Assembly: GCF_030272615.1 (NCBI RefSeq)
Contig: NC_081415.1
Coordinates: forward strand, 623,719,740-623,783,739
Source of the DNA: Cryptomeria japonica
Taxonomy: Eukaryota > Streptophyta > Pinopsida > Cupressales > Cupressaceae
Direction: 5' to 3'
DNA length: 64,000 bases
Part shown: piece by piece, positions 46,839 through 57,650 of the stretch
Numbering within the stretch: position 1 is the first letter of the stretch
Layout of the letters: the number at the start of each line of letters is the position of its first letter
Position numbers and translations under genes: made by a program
The notes under the pieces: model-generated
The model's input: the letters and a program-made list of their open reading frames with translations, nothing else
Told to the model about the DNA's origin: nothing
The model's database searches: none

Positions 46839-48049
46839 TACTTATTTATTTTTAAAATAGAAAGCATTAATTTTTAATTAATTAATATATATAATCAAAT
46901 ATGCATTCTGATTATTTTTATTTATTTAAATAAGTGGGGAAGGACAACAGCAATGTTGATGTCATATGTGCATTTGATTGTTGGATAGACAATATGAAAA
47001 AAAAACTAGTCAGTAAGAAGTAAATTGTAGTGGTTACTATTTTAAGAATAAAGTTCTGATTTATCATATAGCAATACTTTTTATCTTGATAAACCTTCTA
47101 TTCAAATTATTAAGTTAATTTTTTCATTCAAATTTATTGAGTTAATTTTATATATTCCTCATCAATTTTACACATGATCAAATATCTTATCCTAATAGAT
47201 CAACATATATGTAGACAAGAATTAAAAGATGATTTTTCATTTAGATGTCTCATTTGTTGGATCACTTAGTGGAAACTAATTGAGTTGTGTAATTTTTTTC
47301 TCTTCTAGACTTGTGGCCATTTTTTTTTTAATCTTTTTTACTACTTCCATTAGGTTAGTTAGAACTATGGATTTTTTCTTTTCATGTTTTTTTTTATAAT
47401 TTTTAAATAGTTTAGATGAATACTTTTTATCTTTGGAAATTATAAAAGTTATGTTTCTCTAATCTAATTAAAATTATTTTTCTCCAATCTAAATAGCTCA
47501 AATATTTTGCATCTCATTATCTTTTAGGTTCATTAAAATATTATTTATAATGTCAAATTTTCATAATAAATTAAAAATTGGATAATAAAATAATATAATC
47601 AATAATATAGTATATTATATATAAAAATTTATACAATAATATTAGTGTTAAATTAAAATTAGGGATTATTATGTGTTAAATTTAAGATTCAATTAAATTT
47701 ATAATTAACATTCAATCTCTTTTATTTGCTAATTGTTTGCAAAAAAAAAAGGATACTCAATTACTATTACAAATCTAAACTGCAAGTACTTACCACTACG
47801 TGATACTTATTTCTTATTGAATAATTTTTTAGCCTTCTTTTAATTAATATTTATTATTGATATGATGTAAAAAACAATATTTTAAATATTAAAACAAGTA
47901 TATAGTTCTTTGTGTGGACACTCTACAACTCAGCTTACAACTCGGCTTACACTTTTTGATGAGAGTTTTCAAGTGTAATTTTATAATAAACTAATCATAA
48001 TACAAGATCGATGATTTAAAGTCTAACAACTACCTCCTCTTTGTTATTG
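46839..48049. repeat. Start of segmental-duplication unit B
   Basis: The sequence resumes the array after the copia element. 46890-47250 matches 51890-52290. 47880-48045 matches 52545-52705 and 63840-64000. No gene in this AT-rich stretch. Confidence 0.55.
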
Positions 48050-48227
48050 AATATTCTACCACTAGAACTAGAATGCATATTGTTTTCAAATAATTAAATT
48101 TCACCCGTCAGTTTGATGATGAGGACAACAAAAGAAGAGTTCTTTATTATTATTTGAATGGAGAATGTGTAAAAGATTTAGGAATGAGACGTGAAGAGGC
48201 AAAGCATCTTCAAACGCTCAAAATATT
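48050..48227 (+). pseudogene. Exon-like block, unit B copy (broken)
   Basis: Aligns with the open block 52710..52881. Conserved pieces include EYSTT, TRQFD, KRR and EEAKHLQTLKI, and a GT donor-like site follows. The copy holds an in-frame stop and extra bases, and its acceptor AG has changed. The parent gene is unknown. Confidence 0.4.
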
Positions 48228-49621
48228 GTAAATAATAATTACTATGGTGATGTTATGATCTTTTGACTATGCTGCGAATAATTGAACTTCTGTTGTTCAA
48301 AGATACTTTTATTTTAAACTTTACCATCTATAATTTATGTGTCTCTCACATGCTCAAGGATATGCTTTTGATTTATGTATTGATGTAGGCTTTCATAGTC
48401 AAAGAGAAGCCAGCTAGCATATCACAGTTTAGTAGAGTTAATATTGGACATTCAATAAGACAAGGTGGAATCTTCTATTCACGGTTTTATTAAGTCATTT
48501 AACTTCTCAAGTTTGTATTTGTTGAATCTGTGCACCAAAACAAACTTGACAAGCCTTTAAATTCGAGTTGAAACTTCTCTCATATAAGTGACGTCCACAC
48601 CAAAGTTGGTTTTGCCGTGCATTAATCCAGGCTGGATTAATTATGATTGCTAAACTTTGAATGGGAATTCGACTCATTGTATTTATAACAAGGCTCATAG
48701 TAATTCCATAAGAATAGACATGAATAAAAGCTGTGAATGTTGATATAAACAAATATAAAATTACATATAACAAAACATATATATAAACAATTTTGTATAT
48801 TATTTGTAGCTTGAATAATTTTATAGAAGTATGATTGAAGTCTATGGCATCTAGAAAGTGATAGAGGAATAGTTATGAAGATGATTTTAAATCTAAGGGT
48901 TTTTATATCAACATCAAAGATGTTATGAAAGATAAAAAGATTTGTTGTTGTTTTGAAGATGACAATACTGTACTTAAAATGAAGGTGTATTGAAGACATG
49001 TCACGAACATTAATTTGAAGGCTTAAAGATCTAGTTTTTGATATTTTTGAGGAGGGAAGCATGAACATTTACAATGAATTAAAGACATACTTAGAGAAAA
49101 TGAAGACATAAAGCATTGAATATCAAACATACTTGCACATATGATGAGTGAAGAGCTTTTTTTGAACAAAAGAAATATAGATATCAATGAAAACTATGTG
49201 ATTGCTAAACCAATAAAGTTCAAGCACCACAAAGATCATTAGATAACACCATAATATAGATAAATTAGATAATATAGATCTTTTTCAATCTATCTCTCTG
49301 TTCTATTATTTCTGCTTTTTGATTTTGTCTTTGTTTATCCTGTGTCGCTTGCCATCACAAGTCTTCCAGACCATCCTACGCAAAACTTGATATTAATCTT
49401 TGTTTCTTGTATTCTATGATCTATTATGTACTCAACCACTAATATATAAAAGTGCAGATAACTTCAAGGAACGGGTTGTATGTTTTTTTCAAGGTCCAGA
49501 CAAGAAGCCAACGTGCAACATTTGATCCATAACCATGACAAGTGGTCGACTAGCTGCATTACAATCTGCCTTCCTCCTTTTATTGAAAAATCTTGTCAAA
49601 ATACATTCAATAAAATAATAG
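48228..49621. repeat. Segmental-duplication unit B, non-coding part
   Basis: 48240-48500 is the recurring GTTCAAAGAT / TTGATGTAGGCTTTCAT block. 48780-49260 matches 55180-55370 plus 56200-56480. 49270-49620 matches the upstream region of RING copy 2. No supported gene. Confidence 0.6.
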
Positions 49622-49940
49622 CCTACGGATATGAAGACGTGATCGCTATGCTGGAGAGAAGATTGGAATGATGCGTTGGAGTTTACAAAACCATGCTTTC
49701 TGTTTTTTTGACCTTGTTTTAGGAAAAACAGTTTTTTAGTTTTATTGTTTTTTTTGTTTTATTCTTTCTCCTCATCATTCGTTGGAGAAGTTTGCTTGTC
49801 TATAAAAGACAGCCTTTGTAACTATTTTATTTAAGTTTTCAATATCAATATTACAGTTTGTATAGGTTTTGGTTTTTTATTCAATTCCGAGTTTGTGTTA
49901 ATTTTCTTTCAGCTTGTGAGTGTTTTTGAATCTTTCAGGA
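49622..49940 (+). mobile_element. Insertion in the RING copy 3 upstream region, probably a retroelement LTR-like piece
   Basis: Compared with the RING copy 2 upstream region, about 300 bp are extra here, between AATAAAATAATAG and GATATTCATA. The piece starts with a short coding-like tail (YGYEDVIAMLERRLE, stop). It then has TCTATAAAAGACAGCC and a T-rich stretch ending near TTTCAG, like the promoter part of an LTR. The family is not recognised; no matching second end was found. Confidence 0.4.
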
Positions 49941-50182
49941 TATTCATAGCTGACAACTGTGAGCTGGCTAACAAAACCACCCCATTGACTTCTCTAAACT
50001 TAAAATGATCATTCCAAATCCAATCATAACTATCTCTTATATGTGCAATAATATTTGATAATTGAAGGGATTAAGGTAGATTTTAGGGTTTTTCACTTAC
50101 CGTGAGAATTATGTCTCCAAAATTTTCTTCCACGATGATCTCCTTATCTAAGGGATTCGCTGGCAAAAGGCAAAATTTGAAA

Positions 50183-50190
50183 TATAAATA
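50183..50190 (+). promoter_or_regulatory. TATA box of RING copy 3
   Basis: TATAAATA, 72 bp before the ATG, equivalent to 40137..40144. Confidence 0.6.
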
Positions 50191-50261
50191 TCCCCTCTTC
50201 TAGTTTAGACAAAGCACTGAAATTTGTACATTGGATTTGAGTCTGCAAATTTTGCTATGCC

Positions 50262-50780
50262 ATGGAATTTCCTGCAGGCCACCATGGTTTCCTTATAGGA
50301 AGACTGCTGCGTTGCTTAGCATTTGTGTTTGCTTTTATAGACAATACAATGTGCTATCTTCTTTCTTTTGTTGGGCTGAGCAATCCAGTACGCCATGAAA
50401 GCAATGGGCAGAGAGAATTTCAAGAAATCCCTTCTGTCCTTTCGTTGCCTTTAGATGGTGACATGGTTAGAAATAAATTGCATGTCATCAAATTTCAGAG
50501 TTTTGCAGATAGTTATGGTGAGATTGATGAGGATGTTATGTGTGCTGTTTGCTTAAACTCGTTGGAGAGAGATGATGAAATTCGGGAGTTTTGTAATTGC
50601 TCTCATATATTTCATAGGGATTGTTTGGATAAGTGGATTGATCACCATCAGACTACATGCCCTCTCTGCAGATGTCCTCTGATTGCACAGAAAGAAATTG
50701 TTCATCAGAGCCAAGATAACAATCATGAAGATTGGATCTCCTTTCTATTCGGAGGTGGAGATTTGGTCATTTCATTTTAG
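50262..50780 (+). CDS. BRH1-like RING-H2 E3 ubiquitin ligase, copy 3 (complete RING)
   Basis: 172 residues in one exon. It starts MEFPAGHHGFLIGRLL; residue 2 is Glu where the others have Gly. A hydrophobic segment at about 8-40 suggests membrane association. Residues 94-138 hold a complete RING-H2: Cys94, Cys97, Cys113, His115, His118, Cys121, Cys133, Cys136 (CAVC, NCSHIFHRDC, TCPLC). Family members pass ubiquitin from an E2 to targets; Arabidopsis BRH1 responds to brassinosteroid. Odd points are LHVIKF where the others have LPVIKF, and Phe110 where the others have Leu. It is the only copy here with all ligands, so the likeliest active one. It has the same orientation as copies 1 and 2 and a kept TATA box. 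Family placement is from memory of BRH1; the targets are unknown. Confidence 0.9.
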   Translation: MEFPAGHHGFLIGRLLRCLAFVFAFIDNTMCYLLSFVGLSNPVRHESNGQREFQEIPSVLSLPLDGDMVRNKLHVIKFQSFADSYGEIDEDVMCAVCLNSLERDDEIREFCNCSHIFHRDCLDKWIDHHQTTCPLCRCPLIAQKEIVHQSQDNNHEDWISFLFGGGDLVISF

Positions 50781-52709
50781 CACAGAAATGGCATTTTTGG
50801 TTGTAAAATTGAATATGGGTTTGATGATTAGAAAAGAAATGATGTAAATGATGAGTAGATTTTATACAGCCGATAGTATGACCACAACACAGAAGTTAAC
50901 AGAATTTCCTTGGTGCTGGTTTTTTTCTGTTACACAACATTAAGGTGCACCACAGATGGCACAATGTGGATTGAAGCATGGTTGTTTGCATTTGACCATG
51001 GTTAAATGTTTAAGATAGATATTTTCACCTTTCTTTTACACGTTCGATTTAAAGGTCAGTAAAATTTCTAAAAGAGTATTATTTTGCCTCTTGGGGTAAT
51101 GTCTGACCTCTAAATCATGTCTACCTTCAGATAAACTCAAGCTGCATTTTAGTTTGAGTATCAATATTTAAATATTCTTCGTTCCACTTACTGATCTCTC
51201 ATCTTTTATAATTGAAATAATCCTGCTTACGTTTCTAAATAAATTAACTGAAAGCTGTCAATGTGTGGATACATACACTATATTAAATAGAAGATTGTAT
51301 TTTCATTTTTTTTAAGGTTTATGTTTTATGGAGGGAATTTTCTAAAATATATCGGCTGGTATTTTTGAGAGTTTTTTGAAATATTTTATAAATGGTTCTA
51401 TCTGTTGATTGTAATGCATAACCTTAAATTTTCTAGTTCACGGATTTTAAAGAGTTATTGATCTTTTGTATTTTAATTTGTAAGATTTGATGTTAGAAAA
51501 ATTAGCTAGGTTAATTTTTCGGATAAGTTAATGTTAAAAATTGTAAATTTTTAATATGTTGGAAGAAAAAATTTCTATGCTGATTTGTCTATAAATTTAA
51601 ATCACAAGTTGGAACAATTGATTGCAGAAGATAACACTATGTAATTCTTTGTAGAGCATATACCTCTGTTTGGAGAAAAAAAAAAAGGGAAGAGTCATGA
51701 TACACATTTGACCATAAGAATTGTAGATGTTTCACGCATGGAAATAAAATTCTTCTATGCTGATTTGACCTCATAGTGAGGATATGCATGATGTGCATTG
51801 CCTCTATTTATTTATTTTTTGAAAATAAAAAATATTATTATTCATATTTTCAATTAATTAATAAATGTGGTCAAATATGCATTCTGATTGTTTTATATTA
51901 AAGTAAGTGGTGAAGGCTGCAACCCATCATAAATCCGAGCAACTAAACATTGAAATAGTAAGAATATGACAACTAGCCAAGAAACAACCAAGTTGACACC
52001 ATATGTGCATTCAGATTGTTGGATAGGTCATATGAAAAAAAATCTTCTAGTAAATAAAAAGTAAAATGTAGAGGTTTCTATAAACTTTCCATTTCATTAA
52101 AATATATGTGAAAACCACTTCTATAAGACCACATCCTATGAATATTAAGTTATTTTTTGCTTTGAAATTTATTGAATTAATTTTCTATATTTCTCATCAA
52201 TTTTATACATTATCAAATGTCTTATTCCTATAGATCAACATAAATGTAGACACCGTAGTAATGAATAATGAACAAGAATCAGAAGAGGATTTTGCATTTA
52301 GATATCTAATATATTATGAGATTTGTGTCATAAATTTAACAATATCTGAAATGAAAACTCTATAAAATCTTATTTACATGAACGTCAAGATTTACTCTTA
52401 TTCATTTATAAATAACATAACACAAAATCTAAATTTTTAAAATCATTTATACTTTGCATCAAAATATCTCCTTTTCCACTTCAAATTTTGAAAACACAAA
52501 TAAACTCATTGTAAATAAAATATATTATTCATATAACGTGAAAAACAGTGTTTTGAATATTAAAACAAGTTATACATCTCCTCGTGTGGAACACTCTACA
52601 ACTCAGCATTACACTTTGGGTGAGTTTTGAAGTGCAGTTTTATAATAAATTTATTTTAACATAAGAATGATGGTTTGAAGTCAAACATACTACCTTCTCT
52701 TTGTTATAG
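50781..52709. repeat. 3' flank of RING copy 3 and start of unit C
   Basis: 50781-51440 matches the flanks of copies 1 and 2. 51700 has CACATTTGACCAT, the uninterrupted counterpart of the copia target site. From 51840 unit C begins, matching 34980-35500 and 46890-47250. No gene. Confidence 0.6.
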
Positions 52710-52881
52710 AATATTCTACCACTAAACCTGGAATGCATATTGTCTCCAAAGAATCAAATATCACCCGTCAATTTGATGGTGTGGACGACAAAAGAAGAGA
52801 TCTTTATTTGAATAGAGAATTTGTAAAAGATTTAGCAATGAGACTTGAAGAGGCAAAGCATCTTCAAACGCTCAAAATATT
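52710..52881 (+). CDS. Unidentified exon-like open block (unit C copy)
   Basis: After TTATAG a 172-bp stretch is fully open and then meets GTATAT. It reads EYSTTKPGMHIVSKESNITR, QFDGVDDKRRDLYLNREF, VKDLAMRLEEAKHLQTLKI; the frame stays open to about 52910. Decayed relatives lie at 48050, about 58500 and about 61470, always before the recurring GTTCAAAGAT block, so it travels with the duplicated unit. About 150 bp further on, TTGATGTAG followed by an open GCTTTCATGGTCAAAGAA looks like the acceptor of a second exon. I do not recognise the protein. It may be part of a real host gene, or a fragment carried in the duplication. Confidence 0.35.
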
Positions 52882-53380
52882 GTATATAATAATTACTATG
52901 CTTCTTTGACTATGCTACGAATAATTGAACTTCCCTTGTTCAAAGACACCCTTTATTTTAATAATTACCATCTATAATTTATGTGTCACTCACATGCTCA
53001 TTATATCCATGATTTGTCAATTGATGTAGGCTTTCATGGTCAAAGAACTTAAAATTTTGTTGATATGTTAAATTCTTTTTTCAAGAGATCAATTGTAGTT
53101 TGAATTATAGTTCTTTGCATGATATAAAAATATAATTTCCAAAAATAGAATGAAGTAGAATTCTAGTTTGTGGAGCTAAAAATAAAAGCTCTAAAATTAG
53201 AGTGAAATTGTTAACTGCAATTAAGAACATGTTTTTGTTTTAAATATAATTTGCATAAAAAATTAACTGCAGTTGTGCATGAACATGCATTTTTGTTTTT
53301 CTATTTTTAGCTGGCATTCATGTGCCAAAGACCTCTATATATCGAGGTAGATTGTAATGAAATTTTTATCTCTAATCTCT
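52882..53380. repeat. Segmental-duplication unit C, recurring block and AT-rich filler
   Basis: 52900-53045 is the recurring block. The filler after it is not shared with the other units. No gene. Confidence 0.5.
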
Positions 53381-54800
53381 ATGATCAGCTGATCCGTGCT
53401 CTCATGATCAAGAGGATTTGCAATTCATTGAATGAATATAAAGTTTTATTACTTGTTGAGCAGCAATTTCTATATGTTTATTTCTATGTAGCAATTTGTC
53501 TTTATTCTTATTTTTCTTCAATTGGTATTAGAGCTATTCATTTTTTTCATTGGGTATTTGAGCCATGTTCAAGAAATTATTTGGGTTTAATTGTTGAAGC
53601 TGCAAAATGATCCATGAAGATCCAATTAGTAAGAAGGAAGGTCAATGAGATGAGAAGATCATTGTTTTCAAGATGAAGCTTTTCTATCAGATTTGAAGTT
53701 GCATAAAGATCACAAGAAGCAACTAGAAGAGATTAGTGAAGATCAAAAATCGTTTATGTGATACCTTTTAGTATGGGAAGTTGTCCAAGTTACATGAGCA
53801 AAGCATTGTTAGTCATTGAACTCTATCTTTCTATTAATGTAGTAGTCACCATACAAACATAAAATTCACCCTCCAAAGAGAAGAGTGAAGTCAAAAAGAC
53901 ATTTGCATGTCAATTATTGGAAAAATGGTATCCGAACCTTGCATTTACATGAGGTTACTATTTATAGTAAGTTTTCATTTAAGCACAAAATGTTGCAAAA
54001 TTATCCCAAAATATTTGGGTTGGTTAGATAAGCATGCCAGTAAATTTTCGTCACAAGATCACAACTAGCTTTGAAGATATTAAAGTTTCCATTTTCGAGG
54101 GGTGTGATTAAAGGTTTAAACTTAATTTTGGGGACTTTATACCCTCCAAAATAACCTGAAAAGTGGGCATAAATGTCATATAAATTTATGAGGTGATAGA
54201 GAACTTCACAATCTTTCTGAAGCTTCAAAAAGTTTGTTAATCGGACACACGATTCACAAGTTATGGCCTCCAGAAGTTTGTACTCCTTAAATAGGAAATA
54301 TAATTTGTATTAGACACATAAATGAGTTGTAAAAGGGAGGGACACGTGTTGATATGTGTTTTAACTTTTCATAGGGCATCTAGATTGGAGATAAGGTCAA
54401 CTATACTTTATTGGTTGGTTTCAGCCCATGGTTTTGTAATACCATTTGGTGGATTTTTGTATTGTATCTCCATTATATGAGGTGTGTGAGATAGAGATTG
54501 TGTATAAGAGTCTTATGGCTATTGAGTTTCCTCTAAATCTTTGATTAGTGGTACTCATGTGAAGATCTTCCTTTGCAAGTATATTGTAATCTGTTTTTGA
54601 TTGCTAAATAATATATTGCGTGGCTTTTAGAGTGTGGGGTTTTTCTCCCAAAAGAGTTTTCCCCACGTAAATCATTGTTGTATGGTTTTAATGCTATTAT
54701 GTCTATTTGTGTTTTATGTAACTGTTGTGATGATCTATAAATTTTTTTGTGTTACCCTCCTCTCAAGGTTAGTGTAGGAAGTTGTTTCGTTACTTAACTT
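53381..54800 (+). mobile_element. Decayed LTR-retrotransposon remains (probably copia)
   Basis: TGGTATTAGAGCT at 53523..53535 is one base off the plant copia primer site, so the DNA before it may be the end of an LTR. Around 54640-54680, GTGGGGTTTTTCTCCCAAAA followed by GAGTTTTCCCCACGTAAATC is the usual copia LTR signature after the transcription start. No coding domain survives between. Ends are approximate; it may be parts of two elements. An old fossil with too many changes to count. Confidence 0.45.
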
Positions 54801-55370
54801 CCTTACAAAGTCAACGAGAGGAAAAATCAAGGATTTGAATAACCTCATGTCTCAAAACAAGGTGTAACTAGACAAGTTGCAAACCAAACAAATAATGAGA
54901 TTGCCAAAGCAAGAAGAGATTGCTAAGGTATGAAAAATTTGCATTGATGTTGAGAAGATCCAACCAGCATAGTAAAGTTCAAAACCTCCTATGTTAAAGG
55001 TGAAGCCCTCAATTTGTGAAGAATCCAAATCAAGGTCTTAGAAAAGGCTGAAGTTTTTTTGTCAAAAAAGGAGAGAAGCTCTCTATGGGAGGAGAGAAAA
55101 TTACAAATCTTATGAAAGCTACAAAAATTATTATAAGCCATTGATATGCAATTAGCTCAACTCCAACCATAGTGTATAAAAAGTGTATTAGATAGTATAT
55201 TATTTGCAGTTGTACAATTTTATATAAGTAAGATTGAAATTTCTTGCATGTGAAAAGTGATAGAGGAATAATTATGAAGATGATTATAAATATAAAGGTT
55301 TGTGTATCTATATCAAAGATGTAATGATAGATAAAAAGGTTTGTTATTGTTGTTTTAAAGATGAAAATGT
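54801..55370. other. Spacer with part of the duplication unit
   Basis: 55180-55370 matches 48780-48950 (ATAGAGGAATArTTATGAAGA, ATCAAAGATGT). No gene seen in the rest. Confidence 0.45.
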
Positions 55371-56010
55371 TTTTGATTAAGATAAATGGGTTTTACAGGG
55401 ACTCAAAACCCAAATCCAACAAAAAATAAAAGACAATAATTAGAGTCTAACCAACCACTAACTAGCTATAGAAATAGGGGATTCACACCAGAACAAAGGC
55501 CACAAAAACATAACTAAACAAGATGCAACATCATAAGAAACTAAGATAGAGATTTCATAAGCTTAACAATTTTCTAGATCACTTTATTATTAATCTCCTG
55601 GATTTCCTCCATAATAAACCTCGAACTACCAGTAACATGATGCTTTTTCTTGATCTTGGTACATGGTCCTATGGAAGCATGGACATCCAAGTTTATCTTA
55701 GTCAAGTTGATATCTGGGGGTATCATTGCTCTGGCCATCTGCTCCTTCTGGAAGGAAATTTCCTCATTGAATCTCGTAAGACCCTCGACACTGATGTGCA
55801 TTGTTTCCTTACTGACCTCCACCAAACCCTTTATTTTACTCTTTAGTTGTATCTCTTTCTCCAGCCTATCGATTTTTGCCTCATGCTCAGTCTTCATGAT
55901 CTTGATATCTTTCACAATTTCCTAGGATAACTTCAAGAGTTCATCAGTCTTATCTAGAGCACGAATTGTAGTAAAAGAGGCAATGAGATCTTTAATCCCC
56001 TGTTTTAGAA
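55371..56010 (-). mobile_element. Insertion of a minus-strand repeat with a charged, coiled-coil-like frame
   Basis: About 640 bp interrupt the match between 48.9 kb and this unit. On the minus strand 55915..55574 encodes MKDIKIMKTEHEAKIDRLEK and, after a heptad-like stretch, SRFIMEEIQEINNKVI. The minus-strand end reads AAAACCCATTTATCTT, shared with the piece at 57.3 kb (as is the FIMEE...EIN peptide), so both belong to one dispersed family. The end-anchored layout suggests a 5'-truncated retroposon. The family is not identified. Confidence 0.45.
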
Positions 56011-56480
56011 TATTGATGGTGCATTAAAGACTTGTCACAAACATTGATTTGAAGGTCTAAAGGACTAGCTTTTGATAAATTTGAAGAGGGTAGCATGAAT
56101 GTTTGAAGAAAAGAAGACATGCTTAGAGAATATGGACATAGGGAATTGAATATTAAAGACTTGTTAAGAACATTGTGCATTAAAGATGATAATGTTGTAC
56201 TTAAAGTGATGGTGCATTAAAGACTTGTCAGGAACATTGATTTGAAGGTCTAAAGTACTAGCTTTTGATAGATTTGAAGAGGGTAGCATGAATGTTTTAA
56301 AAGAAAAGAGATGCTTAGAGAATATAAAGACATAGAGAATTGAATATTAAACATACTTACACATATGATGAACAAAAAATGTTTATTTAGCAAAGGAGGT
56401 ATAGATATCAATGAACACTATGCAATTACTAAAGCAATAAAGTCCAAGAACCAAAAAGATCATTAGATAATACCATAATA
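56010..56480. repeat. ~195-bp local tandem duplication inside the unit
   Basis: TGATGGTGCATTAAAGACTT through GAGGGTAGCATGAATGTTT occurs at about 56012 and again at about 56205. Unit B has this stretch once (about 48985-49075). No gene. Confidence 0.7.
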
Positions 56481-57300
56481 TAGATCTATTGGAGATTTGG
56501 ACCTACTAGAAAAGATAAGATATGCATGTATTAATTAGGTAAATATGATGGAGATAAGAAATAATTAAAAAATTTAATGAACACTTTCAAATAGGTTTTT
56601 TTGTTATTGTTTGAAATACCATAACTATCCTAAAATTCCCTACTTGAAATTCCTTAATTTTGAATAAGATAATTTTTGTCCATCTCTAGAACTTTTCAAA
56701 TATACTAAAACTCAAGATAAAGAAATGTTGGGGAATTAATTCTCTCTCAATTAGAGAATTTTGAGTAGGGAACATGTTGTCTCTTATAGTATTGTGAAAA
56801 TGTGCATCTACAAAACACACACTAAAATGATGGTTGACATTGAAATCTAGAGGAATCACCACAAGTCTAAAATTCTAGTAAAATTGATTTTGACAGGAAC
56901 CTCAATAAAATTAAATATTTAACAAAATATGGGAAAAATTAGTAGAATAATATGTTTTCAAAATAATTATTTCCTCCTAACATTGATCTCTTTCCATAGT
57001 ATGATTTAGGTTACTTTTTTTTCTAACCTTTAATAATAGCACTCTTGTGGAATTTGAATATTAATAGAGAGGAAAACACAAAAACTTAACCATCACATCA
57101 TGCCAATGCCTACATTATTTGTACCTCTTTATGCTAAAAAACCTTAGCTAAATTAAATTTTCAAAATAGGTTAATGCTAAAAATAATAAAATTAACATTT
57201 GGTAAAAAATCTTCTAATTTGATTTTATCTTACAACCAAAATGATTCTTTGACTATATTTATTATCTAATTTAAAATTTAAAATATGTTTTTAATAAAGA
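56481..57300. other. AT-rich spacer
   Basis: No gene or recognisable repeat seen. Confidence 0.4.
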
Positions 57301-57650
57301 TAAATGGGTTTTACATGGACCCGAAACCAAAAGTTTTACAAAATCCTGCCATCACCAAACAGACATGAACCAACATCAAAACAAGGGAGCACCCCCGAAC
57401 AATCACAAAAGAAAAAGAGATGCAGACAAACAAGACAAAACAAAATAAAACTCTCAGTTAAGAGAGAGCACCAAATCCTTGTTCTTCTCAATGGAAATCT
57501 TGTTGATTTCCTCTAACTCCTCCATAATGAATCTGGAGGTACCCACAAAACAAAAGAGAAACTCTCAATTAAGAGAGAGCACCAGATCCTTGTTCTTCTG
57601 GATGGAAATCTTGTTGATTTCCTCTAGCTCCTCCATAAAATTTAAAATAT
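57301..57650 (-). repeat. Second copy of the FIMEE-type minus-strand repeat, internally duplicated
   Basis: On the minus strand MEELEEINKISIxKNKDLVL then SLN and a stop occur twice, at about 57640-57560 and 57525-57450, a ~111-bp tandem duplication. The end AAAACCCATTTATCTTTATT matches the 55.4-kb copy. It is a short remnant with no complete gene. Confidence 0.5.
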
